DNA of 64,000 nucleotides from SB25 sp029560875 (GTDB taxonomy: Bacteria; Bacteroidota; Bacteroidia; Bacteroidales; Tenuifilaceae): assembly GCA_035388225.1 (NCBI GenBank), contig DAOOPM010000008.1:75335-139334 (forward strand). The letters are read 5' to 3'. Position 1 is the stretch's first letter, and the number at the start of each line of letters is the position of its first letter. Position numbers and translations under genes: made by a program. This document shows, one piece after another, positions 42,637 through 51,378 of this stretch. Below the pieces are notes generated by a model. That model made no database searches. It was not told where the DNA came from and saw only the letters and a program-made list of their open reading frames with translations.

Positions 42637-43050
42637 ATGGGTGCAAGAAAACATACAATGGCCAATAGGCTAAAGGAGGAGAAAAAGAAAAAAGCAATTG
42701 CGATATTACGCAATTGCCCATCATCTCCACGTAAAATGCGCTTGGTAGTAGACCTGGTACGCGGTAAAGACGTGAATTCAGCCCTAAACATTCTTAAGTT
42801 CAACGGTAAAGACGCTGCTGAGGATGTTCATAAACTATTACTCTCCGCTATAGCAAACTGGAAAGCTAAAAACGAGAACACTCGTATTGAAGATGCTAAC
42901 CTTTTTGTTAAAGAGATATTCGTTGATCAGGGTAGAAGTCTTAAACGTATTCGCACCGCTCCTCAGGGACGCGCGCATCGTATTCGTAAACGTTCAAATC
43001 ACGTAACCGTGATTGTTGATAGTGCAGTTAATAACGATACAAATAATTAG
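42637..43050 (+). CDS. rplV: 50S ribosomal protein L22
   Basis: 137 residues. SSPRKMRLVVDLVRGKDVNS in the globular part; the long tunnel hairpin spans about residues 97-120 with GRAHRIRKRSNHVTVIV. An N-terminal extension MGARKHTMANRLKEEKKKKA precedes the usual start, as in other Bacteroidota. Confidence 0.98.
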   Translation: MGARKHTMANRLKEEKKKKAIAILRNCPSSPRKMRLVVDLVRGKDVNSALNILKFNGKDAAEDVHKLLLSAIANWKAKNENTRIEDANLFVKEIFVDQGRSLKRIRTAPQGRAHRIRKRSNHVTVIVDSAVNNDTNN

Positions 43051-43057
43051 CAGTTAA

Positions 43058-43792
43058 ATGGGAAATAAAGTTAATCCAATAGGAAACCGACTTGGAATCA
43101 TCAGAGGATGGGATTCCAACTGGTACGGAGGTAACAAATACGCTCAGAAACTTGTTGAAGACAGCAAAATTCGTGATTACCTTAACGAGAGGCTTTCAAA
43201 AGCAAGTCTTTCTAAGATTGTTATTGAGCGAACCCTTAAGCTAATTACTGTTACCATACACACTGCACGTCCTGGTATTATCATCGGAAAAGGTGGCCAG
43301 GAAGTAGATAAACTCAAAGAGGAATTGCGTAAAATCACCAATAAGGAGGTTCAAATCAATATCTTTGAGGTTAAACGTCCAGAAATTGACGCTGTTATTG
43401 TTGGTAACAACATTGCTCGCCAGTTAGAAGGACGTATATCGTACCGCAGAGCAATTAAAACTTCTATTGCTTCTACTATTAGAATGGGTGCTGAGGGAAT
43501 TAAAGTACAAATCTCAGGACGTTTGGGTGGCGCTGAAATGGCCCGCTCCGAAACCTATAAAGAAGGTAGAATTCCACTTCATACATTCCGTGCTGATATT
43601 GACTATGCACTAGCTGAGGCTCACACCAAGGTTGGTCTAATTGGTATCAAGGTTTGGATTTGCAATGGATTGGTTTACGGCAAACGCGACTTATCCCCTA
43701 ACGTTGGTAATAGCGCAGCTGCTTCTGCAGCCGCTCCTAGCAACCAACCAGCAGGACGTCAGCGTGGCGGTGCACGTAAAAAAAGAAAATAG
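43058..43792 (+). CDS. rpsC: 30S ribosomal protein S3
   Basis: 244 residues. KH domain motif PGIIIGKGGQEVDKLKEEL, RRAIKTSIASTIRMGAEGIK and RADIDYALAEAHTKVGLIGI. mRNA-entry protein of the 30S subunit. The C-terminal tail after NVGNSA is Ala/Pro/Gly-rich and ends in a basic RGGARKKRK. Confidence 0.99.
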   Translation: MGNKVNPIGNRLGIIRGWDSNWYGGNKYAQKLVEDSKIRDYLNERLSKASLSKIVIERTLKLITVTIHTARPGIIIGKGGQEVDKLKEELRKITNKEVQINIFEVKRPEIDAVIVGNNIARQLEGRISYRRAIKTSIASTIRMGAEGIKVQISGRLGGAEMARSETYKEGRIPLHTFRADIDYALAEAHTKVGLIGIKVWICNGLVYGKRDLSPNVGNSAAASAAAPSNQPAGRQRGGARKKRK

Positions 43793-43817
43793 TTTAAAGA
43801 ATTAAAGCATTTTCGAA

Positions 43818-44246
43818 ATGTTACAGCCAAAGAAAACAAAATTCAGAAGGGCGCAAAAGGGTCGTATGAAAGGGAATGCCCAACGCGGTAATCAACTTGC
43901 ATTTGGCTCTTTTGGAATCAAGGCGATGGAATCGTACTGGATTACCAGCCGCCAGATAGAAGCTGCCCGTCAGGCCGTGACCCGTTACATGAAACGTGAA
44001 GGTCAGATATGGATCCGTATATTCCCCGATAAGCCTATAACCAAGAAACCCGCTGAGGTTCGTATGGGTAAAGGTAAAGGTGCTCCCGAGGGATTTGTTG
44101 CTCCTGTTACTCCAGGCCGCATACTATTTGAGTGCGAAGGTGTACCATACGAAGTAGCAAAGGAGGCACTGCGCCTAGCAGCTCAGAAACTCCCAATCAC
44201 TACTAAGTTCATTGTTCGTAACGATTACGAAGAAACTACAAACTAA
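43818..44246 (+). CDS. rplP: 50S ribosomal protein L16
   Basis: 142 residues. MLQPKKTKFRRAQKGRMKGN, IRIFPDKPITKKPAEVRMGK and GRILFECEGVPYEVAKEAL are typical; it is near the A-site tRNA elbow. Compact spacing to rpmC (6 nt). Confidence 0.98.
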   Translation: MLQPKKTKFRRAQKGRMKGNAQRGNQLAFGSFGIKAMESYWITSRQIEAARQAVTRYMKREGQIWIRIFPDKPITKKPAEVRMGKGKGAPEGFVAPVTPGRILFECEGVPYEVAKEALRLAAQKLPITTKFIVRNDYEETTN

Positions 44247-44252
44247 CGAGCC

Positions 44253-44453
44253 ATGAAAACTTCAGAGATAAGAGAACTGACAATAAAAGAGATTGAGGAG
44301 CGCATTGAGAATGAGAAATCTCAGCTACTTAAGCTAAGGTTAAACCATAGCATTTCGCCTCTGGACAATCCAATGAAAATTACAGAGACTCGCAAGAACA
44401 TCGCAAGGCTTAACACTATCTTGCGCCAGCGTAATCTCAATCAGAACAAGTAA
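44253..44453 (+). CDS. rpmC: 50S ribosomal protein L29
   Basis: 66 residues, two-helix protein. EIRELTIKEIEERIENEKSQ and the C-terminal ARLNTILRQRNLNQ fit L29. Sits next to L23 at the tunnel exit. ATG 44253 follows the rplP stop by 6 nt. Confidence 0.97.
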   Translation: MKTSEIRELTIKEIEERIENEKSQLLKLRLNHSISPLDNPMKITETRKNIARLNTILRQRNLNQNK

Positions 44454-44465
44454 CGCTTTAAGGCT

Positions 44466-44729
44466 ATGGAAGAAGTAACAAGAAATTTACGTAAAGAGAG
44501 AATAGGAGTTGTTGTTAGCAGCAAAATGGATAAATCCATCGTGGTAGCTGTTAAGCGTAAAGTAAAACATCCTATTTACGGTAAGTTCGTGAACAAAACC
44601 ACCAAGCTTTACGCACACGACGAGAACAATACTTGTGGTGTAGGCGATGTGGTAAAAATTCAGGAAACCCGTCCATTGAGTAAGCTGAAACGCTGGAGAT
44701 TAGTAGAAATCATTGAAAAAGCTAAGTAA
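44466..44729 (+). CDS. rpsQ: 30S ribosomal protein S17
   Basis: 87 residues, OB fold. GVVVSSKMDKSIVVAVKRKV and VKIQETRPLSKLKRWRLVEI are hallmarks. Early-binding protein of the 16S 5' domain. It lies 12 nt after rpmC. Confidence 0.98.
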   Translation: MEEVTRNLRKERIGVVVSSKMDKSIVVAVKRKVKHPIYGKFVNKTTKLYAHDENNTCGVGDVVKIQETRPLSKLKRWRLVEIIEKAK

Positions 44730-44731
44730 CC

Positions 44732-45097
44732 ATGATACAGCAGGAAAGTCGTTTATTAGTTGCCGATAATAGCGGAGCAAAGGAAGTACTCTGCATCAGG
44801 GTACTAGGCGGAACCGCAAAGCGTTATGCACGTATTGGCGATAAAATCGTTGTTACCGTGAAGAGCGCTATACCTAGCGGAGATGTGAAAAAAGGTACAG
44901 TATCAAAGGCTGTTGTAGTTCGCACCAAGAAAGAAATTCGTCGCCCAGATGGTTCATACATCCGTTTCGACGATAACGCTTGTGTGCTACTAAACAACCA
45001 AGACGAAATTCGTGGTACCCGTATTTTTGGCCCAGTAGCCAGAGAGTTACGTGATAACTATATGAAAATCGTTTCATTAGCACCTGAGGTGTTATAA
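44732..45097 (+). CDS. rplN: 50S ribosomal protein L14
   Basis: 121 residues. MIQQESRLLVADNSGAKEVL, KGTVSKAVVVRTKKEIRRPD and GTRIFGPVARELRDNYMKIV. Lies at the 50S interface and contacts L19 and 16S helix 14. Starts 2 nt after rpsQ. Confidence 0.99.
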   Translation: MIQQESRLLVADNSGAKEVLCIRVLGGTAKRYARIGDKIVVTVKSAIPSGDVKKGTVSKAVVVRTKKEIRRPDGSYIRFDDNACVLLNNQDEIRGTRIFGPVARELRDNYMKIVSLAPEVL

Positions 45098-45116
45098 TCC
45101 GATAATCAAATTTACT

Positions 45117-45437
45117 ATGAGCAAGTTACATATTAAAAAAGGGGATTTGGTTTACGTCATCTCTGGCGAATCGAAAGGCCAGCAGGGCAAGGTGCTAAGC
45201 GTTATGATTAAAGATGAACGCGCCTTGGTTGAGGGTGTAAACATGGTATCAAAACATACCAAACCTAATTCCAAGTACCCTCAGGGTGGCATTATTAAGA
45301 AAGAAGCCCCCATTCATATTTCGAACCTAATGTTAATTGATCCCGCTACAGGAAAACCTTCTCGTATTGGCCGCAAGCTAAACGATAAAGGAAAATTAGT
45401 GAGATTCTCTAAAAAATCAGGAGAGGAGATTAAGTAA
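45117..45437 (+). CDS. rplX: 50S ribosomal protein L24
   Basis: 106 residues. KOW motif KGDLVYVISGESKGQQGKVL; GVNMVSKHTKPNSKYPQGGI and a C-terminal VRFSKKSGEEIK. Assembly initiator of the 50S. The stop overlaps the rplE start by one base (TAATG). Confidence 0.98.
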   Translation: MSKLHIKKGDLVYVISGESKGQQGKVLSVMIKDERALVEGVNMVSKHTKPNSKYPQGGIIKKEAPIHISNLMLIDPATGKPSRIGRKLNDKGKLVRFSKKSGEEIK

Positions 45438-45994
45438 TGGAATACGTACCTACCCTCAAGAAAAAATACAAAGAGGAAATTGTTCCAGCGCTCATGAAGG
45501 AATTCAACTACAAGAGCGTTATGCAGGTTCCCCGGTTGGAGAAGATAGTAATCAACCAAGGGATTGGACAAGCGGTAGCAGACAAGAAAATTATTGAAGC
45601 TGCTCAAGCCGACCTGACCAATATTACCGGCCAAAAGGTAATGCAAACTATGTCGCGCAAGGACATCTCGAACTTTAAACTTCGTAAGAATGTACCTATC
45701 GGACTTAAGGTTACCCTTCGCCGCGAGAGAATGTACGAATTCCTAGAGCGTTTAATCAACGTATCTCTACCTCGAATTCGTGATTTTAAGGGGATTAACG
45801 ATAAGCTAGATGGCCGTGGTAACTATACCCTCGGTATTCAGGAGCAAATCATTTTCCCTGAGATCGATATCGATAAAATTAACCGTATTCTTGGCATGGA
45901 GATTACTTTTGTAACAACCAGCGAGAACGATGAGGAGGCTTACGCACTTCTACGTGAATTCGGTTTACCTTTTAAAAACGCTAAAAAGAACTAG
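45437..45994 (+). CDS. rplE: 50S ribosomal protein L5
   Basis: 185 residues. LKKKYKEEIVPALMKEFNYK, KIVINQGIGQAVADKKI and RDFKGINDKLDGRGNYTLGI are conserved. Binds 5S rRNA in the central protuberance. Translationally coupled to rplX. Confidence 0.99.
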   Translation: MEYVPTLKKKYKEEIVPALMKEFNYKSVMQVPRLEKIVINQGIGQAVADKKIIEAAQADLTNITGQKVMQTMSRKDISNFKLRKNVPIGLKVTLRRERMYEFLERLINVSLPRIRDFKGINDKLDGRGNYTLGIQEQIIFPEIDIDKINRILGMEITFVTTSENDEEAYALLREFGLPFKNAKKN

Positions 45995-45997
45995 TGT

Positions 45998-46267
45998 ATG
46001 GCAAAAGAGTCAATGAAAGCGCGCGAAGCAAAACGTGCTAAACTCGTAGAGAAGTATGCCGAGAAACGCGCTAAGCTAAAAGCTGAGGGCGATGTTGTTG
46101 GGCTACAAAAGTTACCCCGCAACTCTAATCCTATTCGTTTGCACAACCGTTGTATGCTAACAGGCAGACCACGTGGTTATATGCGTCAATTCGGTATCAG
46201 CAGGATTACCTTCAGGGAAATGGCATCAAACGGTTTGATTCCCGGTGTTAAAAAAGCTAGTTGGTAA
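45998..46267 (+). CDS. rpsN: 30S ribosomal protein S14, zinc-independent form
   Basis: 89 residues, the long type. It has no CxxC...CxxC zinc motif, only a single Cys in LHNRCMLTGRPRGYMRQFGI. FGISRITFREMASNGLIPGV is the conserved C-terminus. It lies 3 nt after rplE. Confidence 0.98.
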   Translation: MAKESMKAREAKRAKLVEKYAEKRAKLKAEGDVVGLQKLPRNSNPIRLHNRCMLTGRPRGYMRQFGISRITFREMASNGLIPGVKKASW

Positions 46268-46291
46268 AAACAAAAATAAATTGATTAAGCA

Positions 46292-46690
46292 ATGATTACC
46301 GACCCAATTGCAGATTACCTAACCCGAATTCGTAATGCCGTGATGGCAGGTCATAGGGTTTTAGAAATTCCATCTTCAAGAATGAAGATGGATATTACCC
46401 GAATCCTTTTCGATAAAGGGTATATCCTTAACTATAAGTTTGAGGAAGACGGAAAACAGGGACTGATTAAGATCGCTCTTAAGTATCACCCTGAAACTAA
46501 AAAGAATGCGATCAAGCATATTGAGCGCATCAGTACTCCAGGTCTTCGCCGTTACTGTGGTGCAACAGAACTACCACGTGTATTGAATGGCCTTGGCGTT
46601 GCAATCATCAGCACATCTCACGGATTAATGACCGACAAGGAAGCACGCGTGAAGAATGTAGGTGGTGAAGTTATTTGCTATGTTTATTAA
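46292..46690 (+). CDS. rpsH: 30S ribosomal protein S8
   Basis: 132 residues. TDPIADYLTRIRNAVMAGHR, then PSSRMKMDITRILFDKGYI, with the C-terminal GLGVAIISTSHGLMTDKEAR. Binds the 16S central domain. In E. coli it represses the spc operon at rplE; whether that happens here cannot be told. Confidence 0.99.
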   Translation: MITDPIADYLTRIRNAVMAGHRVLEIPSSRMKMDITRILFDKGYILNYKFEEDGKQGLIKIALKYHPETKKNAIKHIERISTPGLRRYCGATELPRVLNGLGVAIISTSHGLMTDKEARVKNVGGEVICYVY

Positions 46691-46711
46691 TCTTTAAATA
46701 AATTAAATTCA

Positions 46712-47266
46712 ATGTCTAGGATCGGAAAAAAACCTGTAAACTTGCCACAGGGTGTAAGCGTTAAAGTTAGCGCCGATAACGTGGTAAGCGTGAAAGGCCC
46801 TCTGGGTGAGTTGTCCCAGAAAGTTGACCCTGACATCACCGTCAACGTAGAGGGAACCGAAGTTGTTCTCACCAGACCAACTGATCAGAAACGTCACCGC
46901 TCCATGCATGGTTTATACCGTGCGCTTATTAACAATATGGTAGTAGGTGTTTCAACTGGTTGGGAGATACAGCAGGAGTTGATTGGTGTTGGGTATAAGG
47001 CCGAAGCTAAAGGTCAAGTGCTTGAGTTAAGCCTTGGCTTCTCACACGACATTCACTTCCTGTTACCAAAGGAGATTAAGGTTGAAACTAAAACCGAACG
47101 TAAAGGTAACCCTACAATTTTCCTAAAAAGCATCGACAAGCAGCTTTTAGGACAAGTAGCGGCAAAACTCCGTTCGATTAGGAAACCAGAACCTTACAAA
47201 GGTAAAGGTGTTAGATTTGTTGGCGAAGTTGTTCGTAAGAAAGCTGGTAAGTCGGCTAGTGTATAA
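46712..47266 (+). CDS. rplF: 50S ribosomal protein L6
   Basis: 184 residues. SRIGKKPVNLPQGVSVKVSA and GYKAEAKGQVLELSLGFSHD. C-terminal SIRKPEPYKGKGVRFVGEVV, next to the sarcin-ricin loop. Typical length with two homologous domains. Confidence 0.99.
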   Translation: MSRIGKKPVNLPQGVSVKVSADNVVSVKGPLGELSQKVDPDITVNVEGTEVVLTRPTDQKRHRSMHGLYRALINNMVVGVSTGWEIQQELIGVGYKAEAKGQVLELSLGFSHDIHFLLPKEIKVETKTERKGNPTIFLKSIDKQLLGQVAAKLRSIRKPEPYKGKGVRFVGEVVRKKAGKSASV

Positions 47267-47285
47267 CCTGTAAAAACTGTTAAAT

Positions 47286-47645
47286 ATGGCTTTAAGTAAA
47301 GTAGAAAGAAGACTCCGCATCAGGAGACGAATTCGCAAGAGAGTTTCGGGCACAGCCCAAAAGCCTCGTCTATCGGTTTTCAGGAGCAATGCCAATATCT
47401 ACGCTCAAATTATTGATGATGTTAACGGTGTTACTTTAGCATCAGCTTCGTCGAGCGTGAAAGAAATTGCCAGCAAAACCAATATTACAAAAACCGAACA
47501 AGCTCGTCTTGTTGGTCAGCTTGCTGCTAAAAATGCTGTTGAAAAAGGAATCACTGAGGTTGTATTCGACCGTGGAGGAAACCTATATCACGGTAGAGTA
47601 AAAGCTTTAGCTGATGCAGCCAGAGAGGGTGGACTTAAATTCTAA
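47286..47645 (+). CDS. rplR: 50S ribosomal protein L18
   Basis: 119 residues. An arginine-rich start (ERRLRIRRRIRKRVSGTAQK), PRLSVFRSNANIYAQIIDD and FDRGGNLYHGRVKALADAAR. 5S rRNA-binding protein. Confidence 0.98.
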   Translation: MALSKVERRLRIRRRIRKRVSGTAQKPRLSVFRSNANIYAQIIDDVNGVTLASASSSVKEIASKTNITKTEQARLVGQLAAKNAVEKGITEVVFDRGGNLYHGRVKALADAAREGGLKF

Positions 47646-47650
47646 CGAAG

Positions 47651-48172
47651 ATGTCGACAAATACAAATATACGTAGAGTTAAATCCAGCGACCTTGAGCT
47701 TAAGGACAGGCTGGTTAGCATACAACGCGTAACCAAGGTAACTAAAGGAGGTAGAACATTCAGTTTCTCTGCAATTGTTGTTGTAGGAAATGAAAATGGT
47801 GTAGTTGGTTACGGTCTAGGAAAAGCAAGTGAAGTAACCTCAGCTATATCAAAAGGTATTGAGGATGCTAAGAAGAACCTTGTGAAGGTTCCTGTATTCA
47901 AAGGAACTATTCCTCACGAGCAAGAAGCTAAGTATGGTGGAGCACAAGTGCTTATCAGACCTGCTTCGCACGGTACTGGTGTAAAGGCTGGTGGTGCGAT
48001 GCGCGCCGTACTTGAGAGCGTTGGTGTTACTGACGTGCTTGCAAAATCTAAGGGTTCATCAAACCCTCACAACCTTGTGAAAGCAACCGTTATGGCTTTG
48101 CTTGAGTTACGCGATGCTCACACCATTGCTGAACAACGTGGTGTTAACATGAATAAAGTATTTAACGGTTAA
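47651..48172 (+). CDS. rpsE: 30S ribosomal protein S5
   Basis: 173 residues. The dsRNA-binding-like domain starts LKDRLVSIQRVTKVTKGGRT. GVVGYGLGKASEVTSAI and the loop PASHGTGVKAGGAMRAVLES are conserved. mRNA-entry tunnel protein and ram/fidelity site. Confidence 0.99.
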   Translation: MSTNTNIRRVKSSDLELKDRLVSIQRVTKVTKGGRTFSFSAIVVVGNENGVVGYGLGKASEVTSAISKGIEDAKKNLVKVPVFKGTIPHEQEAKYGGAQVLIRPASHGTGVKAGGAMRAVLESVGVTDVLAKSKGSSNPHNLVKATVMALLELRDAHTIAEQRGVNMNKVFNG

Positions 48173-48186
48173 GACTACTATATAAT

Positions 48187-48363
48187 ATGGCAAAGATTAA
48201 AGTAACCCAAATCAAGAGTTTAATAGGACAATCTGAGCGTCAACGCAGCACGATGCGATCTCTTGGTATTCGTAAAATGCATCAGACCGTGGAGGTTGAG
48301 GCTAATCCTCAAATTCTTGGAATGATTGAGAAGGTAAAACATCTTGTTCGTATTGAACAATAG
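48187..48363 (+). CDS. rpmD: 50S ribosomal protein L30
   Basis: A short gene of 58 residues in the gap between rpsE and rplO. It reads MAKIKVTQIKSLIGQSERQR, then STMRSLGIRKMHQTVEVEAN and ends KHLVRIEQ. KVTQIKSLIG and RSLGIRKMHQTVE are L30 hallmarks. It starts 14 nt after the rpsE stop and ends 29 nt before rplO, the usual spc operon position. Confidence 0.97.
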   Translation: MAKIKVTQIKSLIGQSERQRSTMRSLGIRKMHQTVEVEANPQILGMIEKVKHLVRIEQ

Positions 48364-48392
48364 TTGGCTTAACCCATATAAAGATTTTAGCT

Positions 48393-48839
48393 ATGAAATT
48401 AAGCAATTTAAAACCTGCTGAAGGATCAACCCACAGAGAGAAGAGAATTGGACGTGGACAAGGATCTGGTCACGGTGGAACCTCCACAAGAGGACATAAA
48501 GGAGCTCAATCTCGCTCTGGTTACTCCAGAAAGATTGGTTTCGAGGGTGGTCAGATGCCTATTCAGCGTCGTCTTCCTAAGTCTGGGTTTAAAAATCCGT
48601 TCCGTACTGAATATAAAGCTATCAATATTAGTGTACTTCAAACTATTGCTGAGAAAAATGGTCTTTCAACTATAGATGTTGAAAGTCTAATCAGCGCTGG
48701 TTACATTTCCCGCAACGATCTTGTTAAGATTTTGGGTAATGGTACATTAACAGCAAAATTAGAGGTAAAGGCTCATGCCTTCTCTAAGAAAGCAATTGAG
48801 GCAATTGAAGCAGCAAAAGGAACCGTCGTAAAACTCTAA
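48393..48839 (+). CDS. rplO: 50S ribosomal protein L15
   Basis: 148 residues. LSNLKPAEGSTHREKRIGRG, the Gly-rich GQGSGHGGTSTRGHKGAQSR and GFEGGQMPIQRRLPKSGFKN are canonical. Ends 4 nt before secY. Confidence 0.99.
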   Translation: MKLSNLKPAEGSTHREKRIGRGQGSGHGGTSTRGHKGAQSRSGYSRKIGFEGGQMPIQRRLPKSGFKNPFRTEYKAINISVLQTIAEKNGLSTIDVESLISAGYISRNDLVKILGNGTLTAKLEVKAHAFSKKAIEAIEAAKGTVVKL

Positions 48840-48843
48840 GTTA

Positions 48844-50163
48844 ATGAAAGCCTTTTTCCAAACATTAAAGAATATTTACAAGATAGAGGATCTGCGCAAG
48901 CGGATTCTCTATACTCTTGGTATTCTACTAATTTATCGCCTAGGTAGTTTTGTTGTACTGCCAGGCCTTGATCCTGAAAAACTAGGAGCGCTTCAAGAGC
49001 AAACCAAGGATGGTATTATGGGACTTCTCGATATGTTTTCGGGTGGAGCTTTTCATAATGCATCTATTTTTGCTCTAGGTATCATGCCTTACATTTCTGC
49101 ATCTATTGTGGTGCAGTTGCTAGGTATTGCAATACCATATTTTCAGCGTTTACAGAAGGAGGGCGAGAGTGGAAGAACAAAAATCAACCAAATTACTCGT
49201 TTCTTAACTGTTATCATTCTAATGCTTCAAGGTCCTGCATACTTAGCTAACCTTCATGCTCAACTCCCCGAGGCTGCATTTGTATTAAAAGGTACTATGT
49301 TTACAATATCTTCTACAATTATATTGATAGCAGGTACCATGTTTATAATGTGGCTTGGTGAGAAGATTACTGATAAGGGTATTGGTAATGGTATTTCACT
49401 AATCATTATGATAGGTATTATTGCCCGCTTACCTTTTGCATTGTTTGCCGAATTCTTCTCAAGATCAGAAGAACTCTCCGGAGGTCTTGTAATGTTCTTG
49501 GTTGAGTTAATTATACTATTCGTTGTGTTTATGTTCACCATCCTTCTTGTACAAGGTACTCGAAAGATTCCTGTACAGTATGCAAAACGAATTGTTGGGA
49601 ACAAGCAATACGGTGGCGTACGCCAATATATTCCTTTGAAAGTGAATGCAGCTGGCGTTATGCCAATCATTTTTGCTCAAGCATTGATGTTTATTCCTAT
49701 GCTTTTTGCAAGATTTGATGCTACTGCAGGAATTGCTGCTGCATTTAATTACACAGGTTTTCTTTACAACTTTACATTTGCAATTCTAATCATCCTTTTC
49801 ACATATTTCTATACAGCCATTACCATTAATCCAAATCAAATGGCTGAGGATATGAAAAAGAACGGTGGATTTATTCCTGGTGTAAAGCCTGGCAAGAAAA
49901 CTGTTGAATATCTTGATTCAATAATGTCACGAATTACTCTTCCTGGTTCAATATTCTTAGCAATTGTAGCAATTTTACCTGCTTTTGCAACGATGTTTGG
50001 AGTAAACAACCAGTTTGCACATTTCTTTGGCGGTACCTCATTGTTAATTCTTGTGGGTGTTGTTTTAGATACACTCCAACAAATTGAGAGCCACTTGCTA
50101 ATGAGACATTATGACGGATTGATGAAATCTGGTAGAATCAAAGGCAGAGCTGGTACATTTTAA
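48844..50163 (+). CDS. secY: Protein translocase subunit SecY
   Basis: 439 residues, ten predicted membrane helices. The plug/TM2 region has GIMGLLDMFSGGAFHNASIF and GIMPYISASIVVQLL. Cytoplasmic loops carry the VPVQYAKR-like IPVQYAKRIVG and GFIPGVKPGKKT. The channel works with SecE/G and SecA for export and insertion of membrane proteins such as the barrel and lipoproteins in this window. The C-terminal RIKGRAGTF is typical. Confidence 0.98.
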   Translation: MKAFFQTLKNIYKIEDLRKRILYTLGILLIYRLGSFVVLPGLDPEKLGALQEQTKDGIMGLLDMFSGGAFHNASIFALGIMPYISASIVVQLLGIAIPYFQRLQKEGESGRTKINQITRFLTVIILMLQGPAYLANLHAQLPEAAFVLKGTMFTISSTIILIAGTMFIMWLGEKITDKGIGNGISLIIMIGIIARLPFALFAEFFSRSEELSGGLVMFLVELIILFVVFMFTILLVQGTRKIPVQYAKRIVGNKQYGGVRQYIPLKVNAAGVMPIIFAQALMFIPMLFARFDATAGIAAAFNYTGFLYNFTFAILIILFTYFYTAITINPNQMAEDMKKNGGFIPGVKPGKKTVEYLDSIMSRITLPGSIFLAIVAILPAFATMFGVNNQFAHFFGGTSLLILVGVVLDTLQQIESHLLMRHYDGLMKSGRIKGRAGTF

Positions 50164-50189
50164 GGCGAGAGCCTAATAAGTTCTTTATA

Positions 50190-50966
50190 ATGCTTTTTAC
50201 AAAAACCGAGGAAGAAATTGAGTTATTGAGGCTAAACAACGATTTAGTTTCGAAGACATTAGCCGAAGTAGCCAAGATTATTCGTCCGGGAATTACTACA
50301 AAAGAGCTAGACCGAAGGGCAGAAGAGTTTATCCGCGATAATGGTGCAAAGCCAGGATTCTTAGGATATAACGGGTATCCCGCAACTCTCTGCACATCGG
50401 TTAACGACTCTGTGGTTCACGGAATCCCTTCCTCCTATGCGCTACGCGATGGCGATATAGTTTCGGTTGATTGCGGGACTTTCTTGCACGGATTTTACGG
50501 CGACTCTGCATTTACATTTGCAGTTGGCGAGGTAAAACCAGAAGTGCAGCGGCTGTTAAATGTTACCCGCGAATGCCTTGGGAAAGGCGTTGAAGCAGCA
50601 GTGGACGGATTGAGAGTGGGAGATATCTCATTCGCAGTTCAAACACACGCTGAGATTAACGGATACTCTGTTGTACGCGAGTTGGTTGGACATGGTTTAG
50701 GCAGAAATATGCACGAAAAACCGGAGGTTCCCAACTATGGTGCTAGAGGTAGAGGTTCTAAACTCGTTGAAGGACTGGTTATATGTATAGAGCCTATGGT
50801 TAACATGGGCACAAAAAGTGTTTACCAGGACAAGGATGGCTGGACTATTCGAACACAGGATAGGAAACCATCGGCACACTTCGAGTTGGCCGTTGTAGTT
50901 AGAAAGGGGAAAGCCGAAACGCTTTCAACCTTTAGTTATATTGATGAAGTTTTACGTAGAAGTTAA
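50190..50966 (+). CDS. map: Methionine aminopeptidase, type I
   Basis: Removes the initiator methionine. 258 residues with all five metal ligands: two Asp (SVDCGTFLHGFYGDSAFTF), His in GHGLGRNMHEKP, Glu in CIEPMVNMG and Glu in HFELAVVV. HGIPSSYALRDGDIV is conserved too. The location between secY and infA is the common Bacteroidota and Gram-positive order, with adk missing. Confidence 0.97.
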   Translation: MLFTKTEEEIELLRLNNDLVSKTLAEVAKIIRPGITTKELDRRAEEFIRDNGAKPGFLGYNGYPATLCTSVNDSVVHGIPSSYALRDGDIVSVDCGTFLHGFYGDSAFTFAVGEVKPEVQRLLNVTRECLGKGVEAAVDGLRVGDISFAVQTHAEINGYSVVRELVGHGLGRNMHEKPEVPNYGARGRGSKLVEGLVICIEPMVNMGTKSVYQDKDGWTIRTQDRKPSAHFELAVVVRKGKAETLSTFSYIDEVLRRS

Positions 50967-50980
50967 ATTTTTTAAAGCGA

Positions 50981-51199
50981 ATGTCGAAACAAGCTGCAAT
51001 TGAGAAAGATGGAACTATTGTTGAGGCGCTATCCAACGCAATGTTTAGGGTAGAGCTCGATAACGGACATGTGATTATTGCCCATATCTCCGGTAAGATG
51101 AGGATGCACTACATCAAAATTTTACCAGGCGATAAGGTACGCGTGGAGATGTCGCCTTACGATTTAACTAAGGGACGTATCACATTCAGGTATAAGTAA
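50981..51199 (+). CDS. infA: Translation initiation factor IF-1
   Basis: 72 residues, a single S1/OB domain. Residues IEKDGTIVEALSNAMFRVEL, then MRMHYIKILPGDKVRVEMSP and GRITFRYK. Occupies the A site during initiation. Confidence 0.98.
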   Translation: MSKQAAIEKDGTIVEALSNAMFRVELDNGHVIIAHISGKMRMHYIKILPGDKVRVEMSPYDLTKGRITFRYK

Positions 51200-51221
51200 A
51201 CAATTCTAATATCTTATAGAG

Positions 51222-51338
51222 ATGAAAGTAAGAGCCTCAATAAAAAAACGCAGCGACGAATGCAAAATCGTTAGGCGTAAAGGCCGCTTGTATGTGATCA
51301 ATAAAAAAAATCCAAAGTACAAGCAACGCCAAGGATAA
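51222..51338 (+). CDS. rpmJ: 50S ribosomal protein L36, zinc-free form
   Basis: A 38-residue gene between infA and rpsM (MKVRASIKKRSDECKIVRRK, ending NPKYKQRQG). The canonical zinc ligands Cys11, Cys14, Cys27 and His33 read Ser11, Cys14, Asn27 and Tyr33, so it is the C-minus form that does not bind zinc. The stop codon is part of a TAATTTTG motif. Confidence 0.97.
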   Translation: MKVRASIKKRSDECKIVRRKGRLYVINKKNPKYKQRQG

Positions 51339-51353
51339 TTTTGATTAATTTTG
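51336..51353 (+). promoter_or_regulatory. Possible internal promoter boxes before rpsM
   Basis: Two TAATTTTG motifs in tandem (51336-51343, the first using the rpmJ stop codon, and 51346-51353), both matching TAnnTTTG, 26-43 nt before the rpsM start. No TTTG at -33 spacing is evident, so strength is doubtful. Confidence 0.3.
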
Positions 51354-51378
51354 TACTCTAAATTTTTAAAGTAATAGT

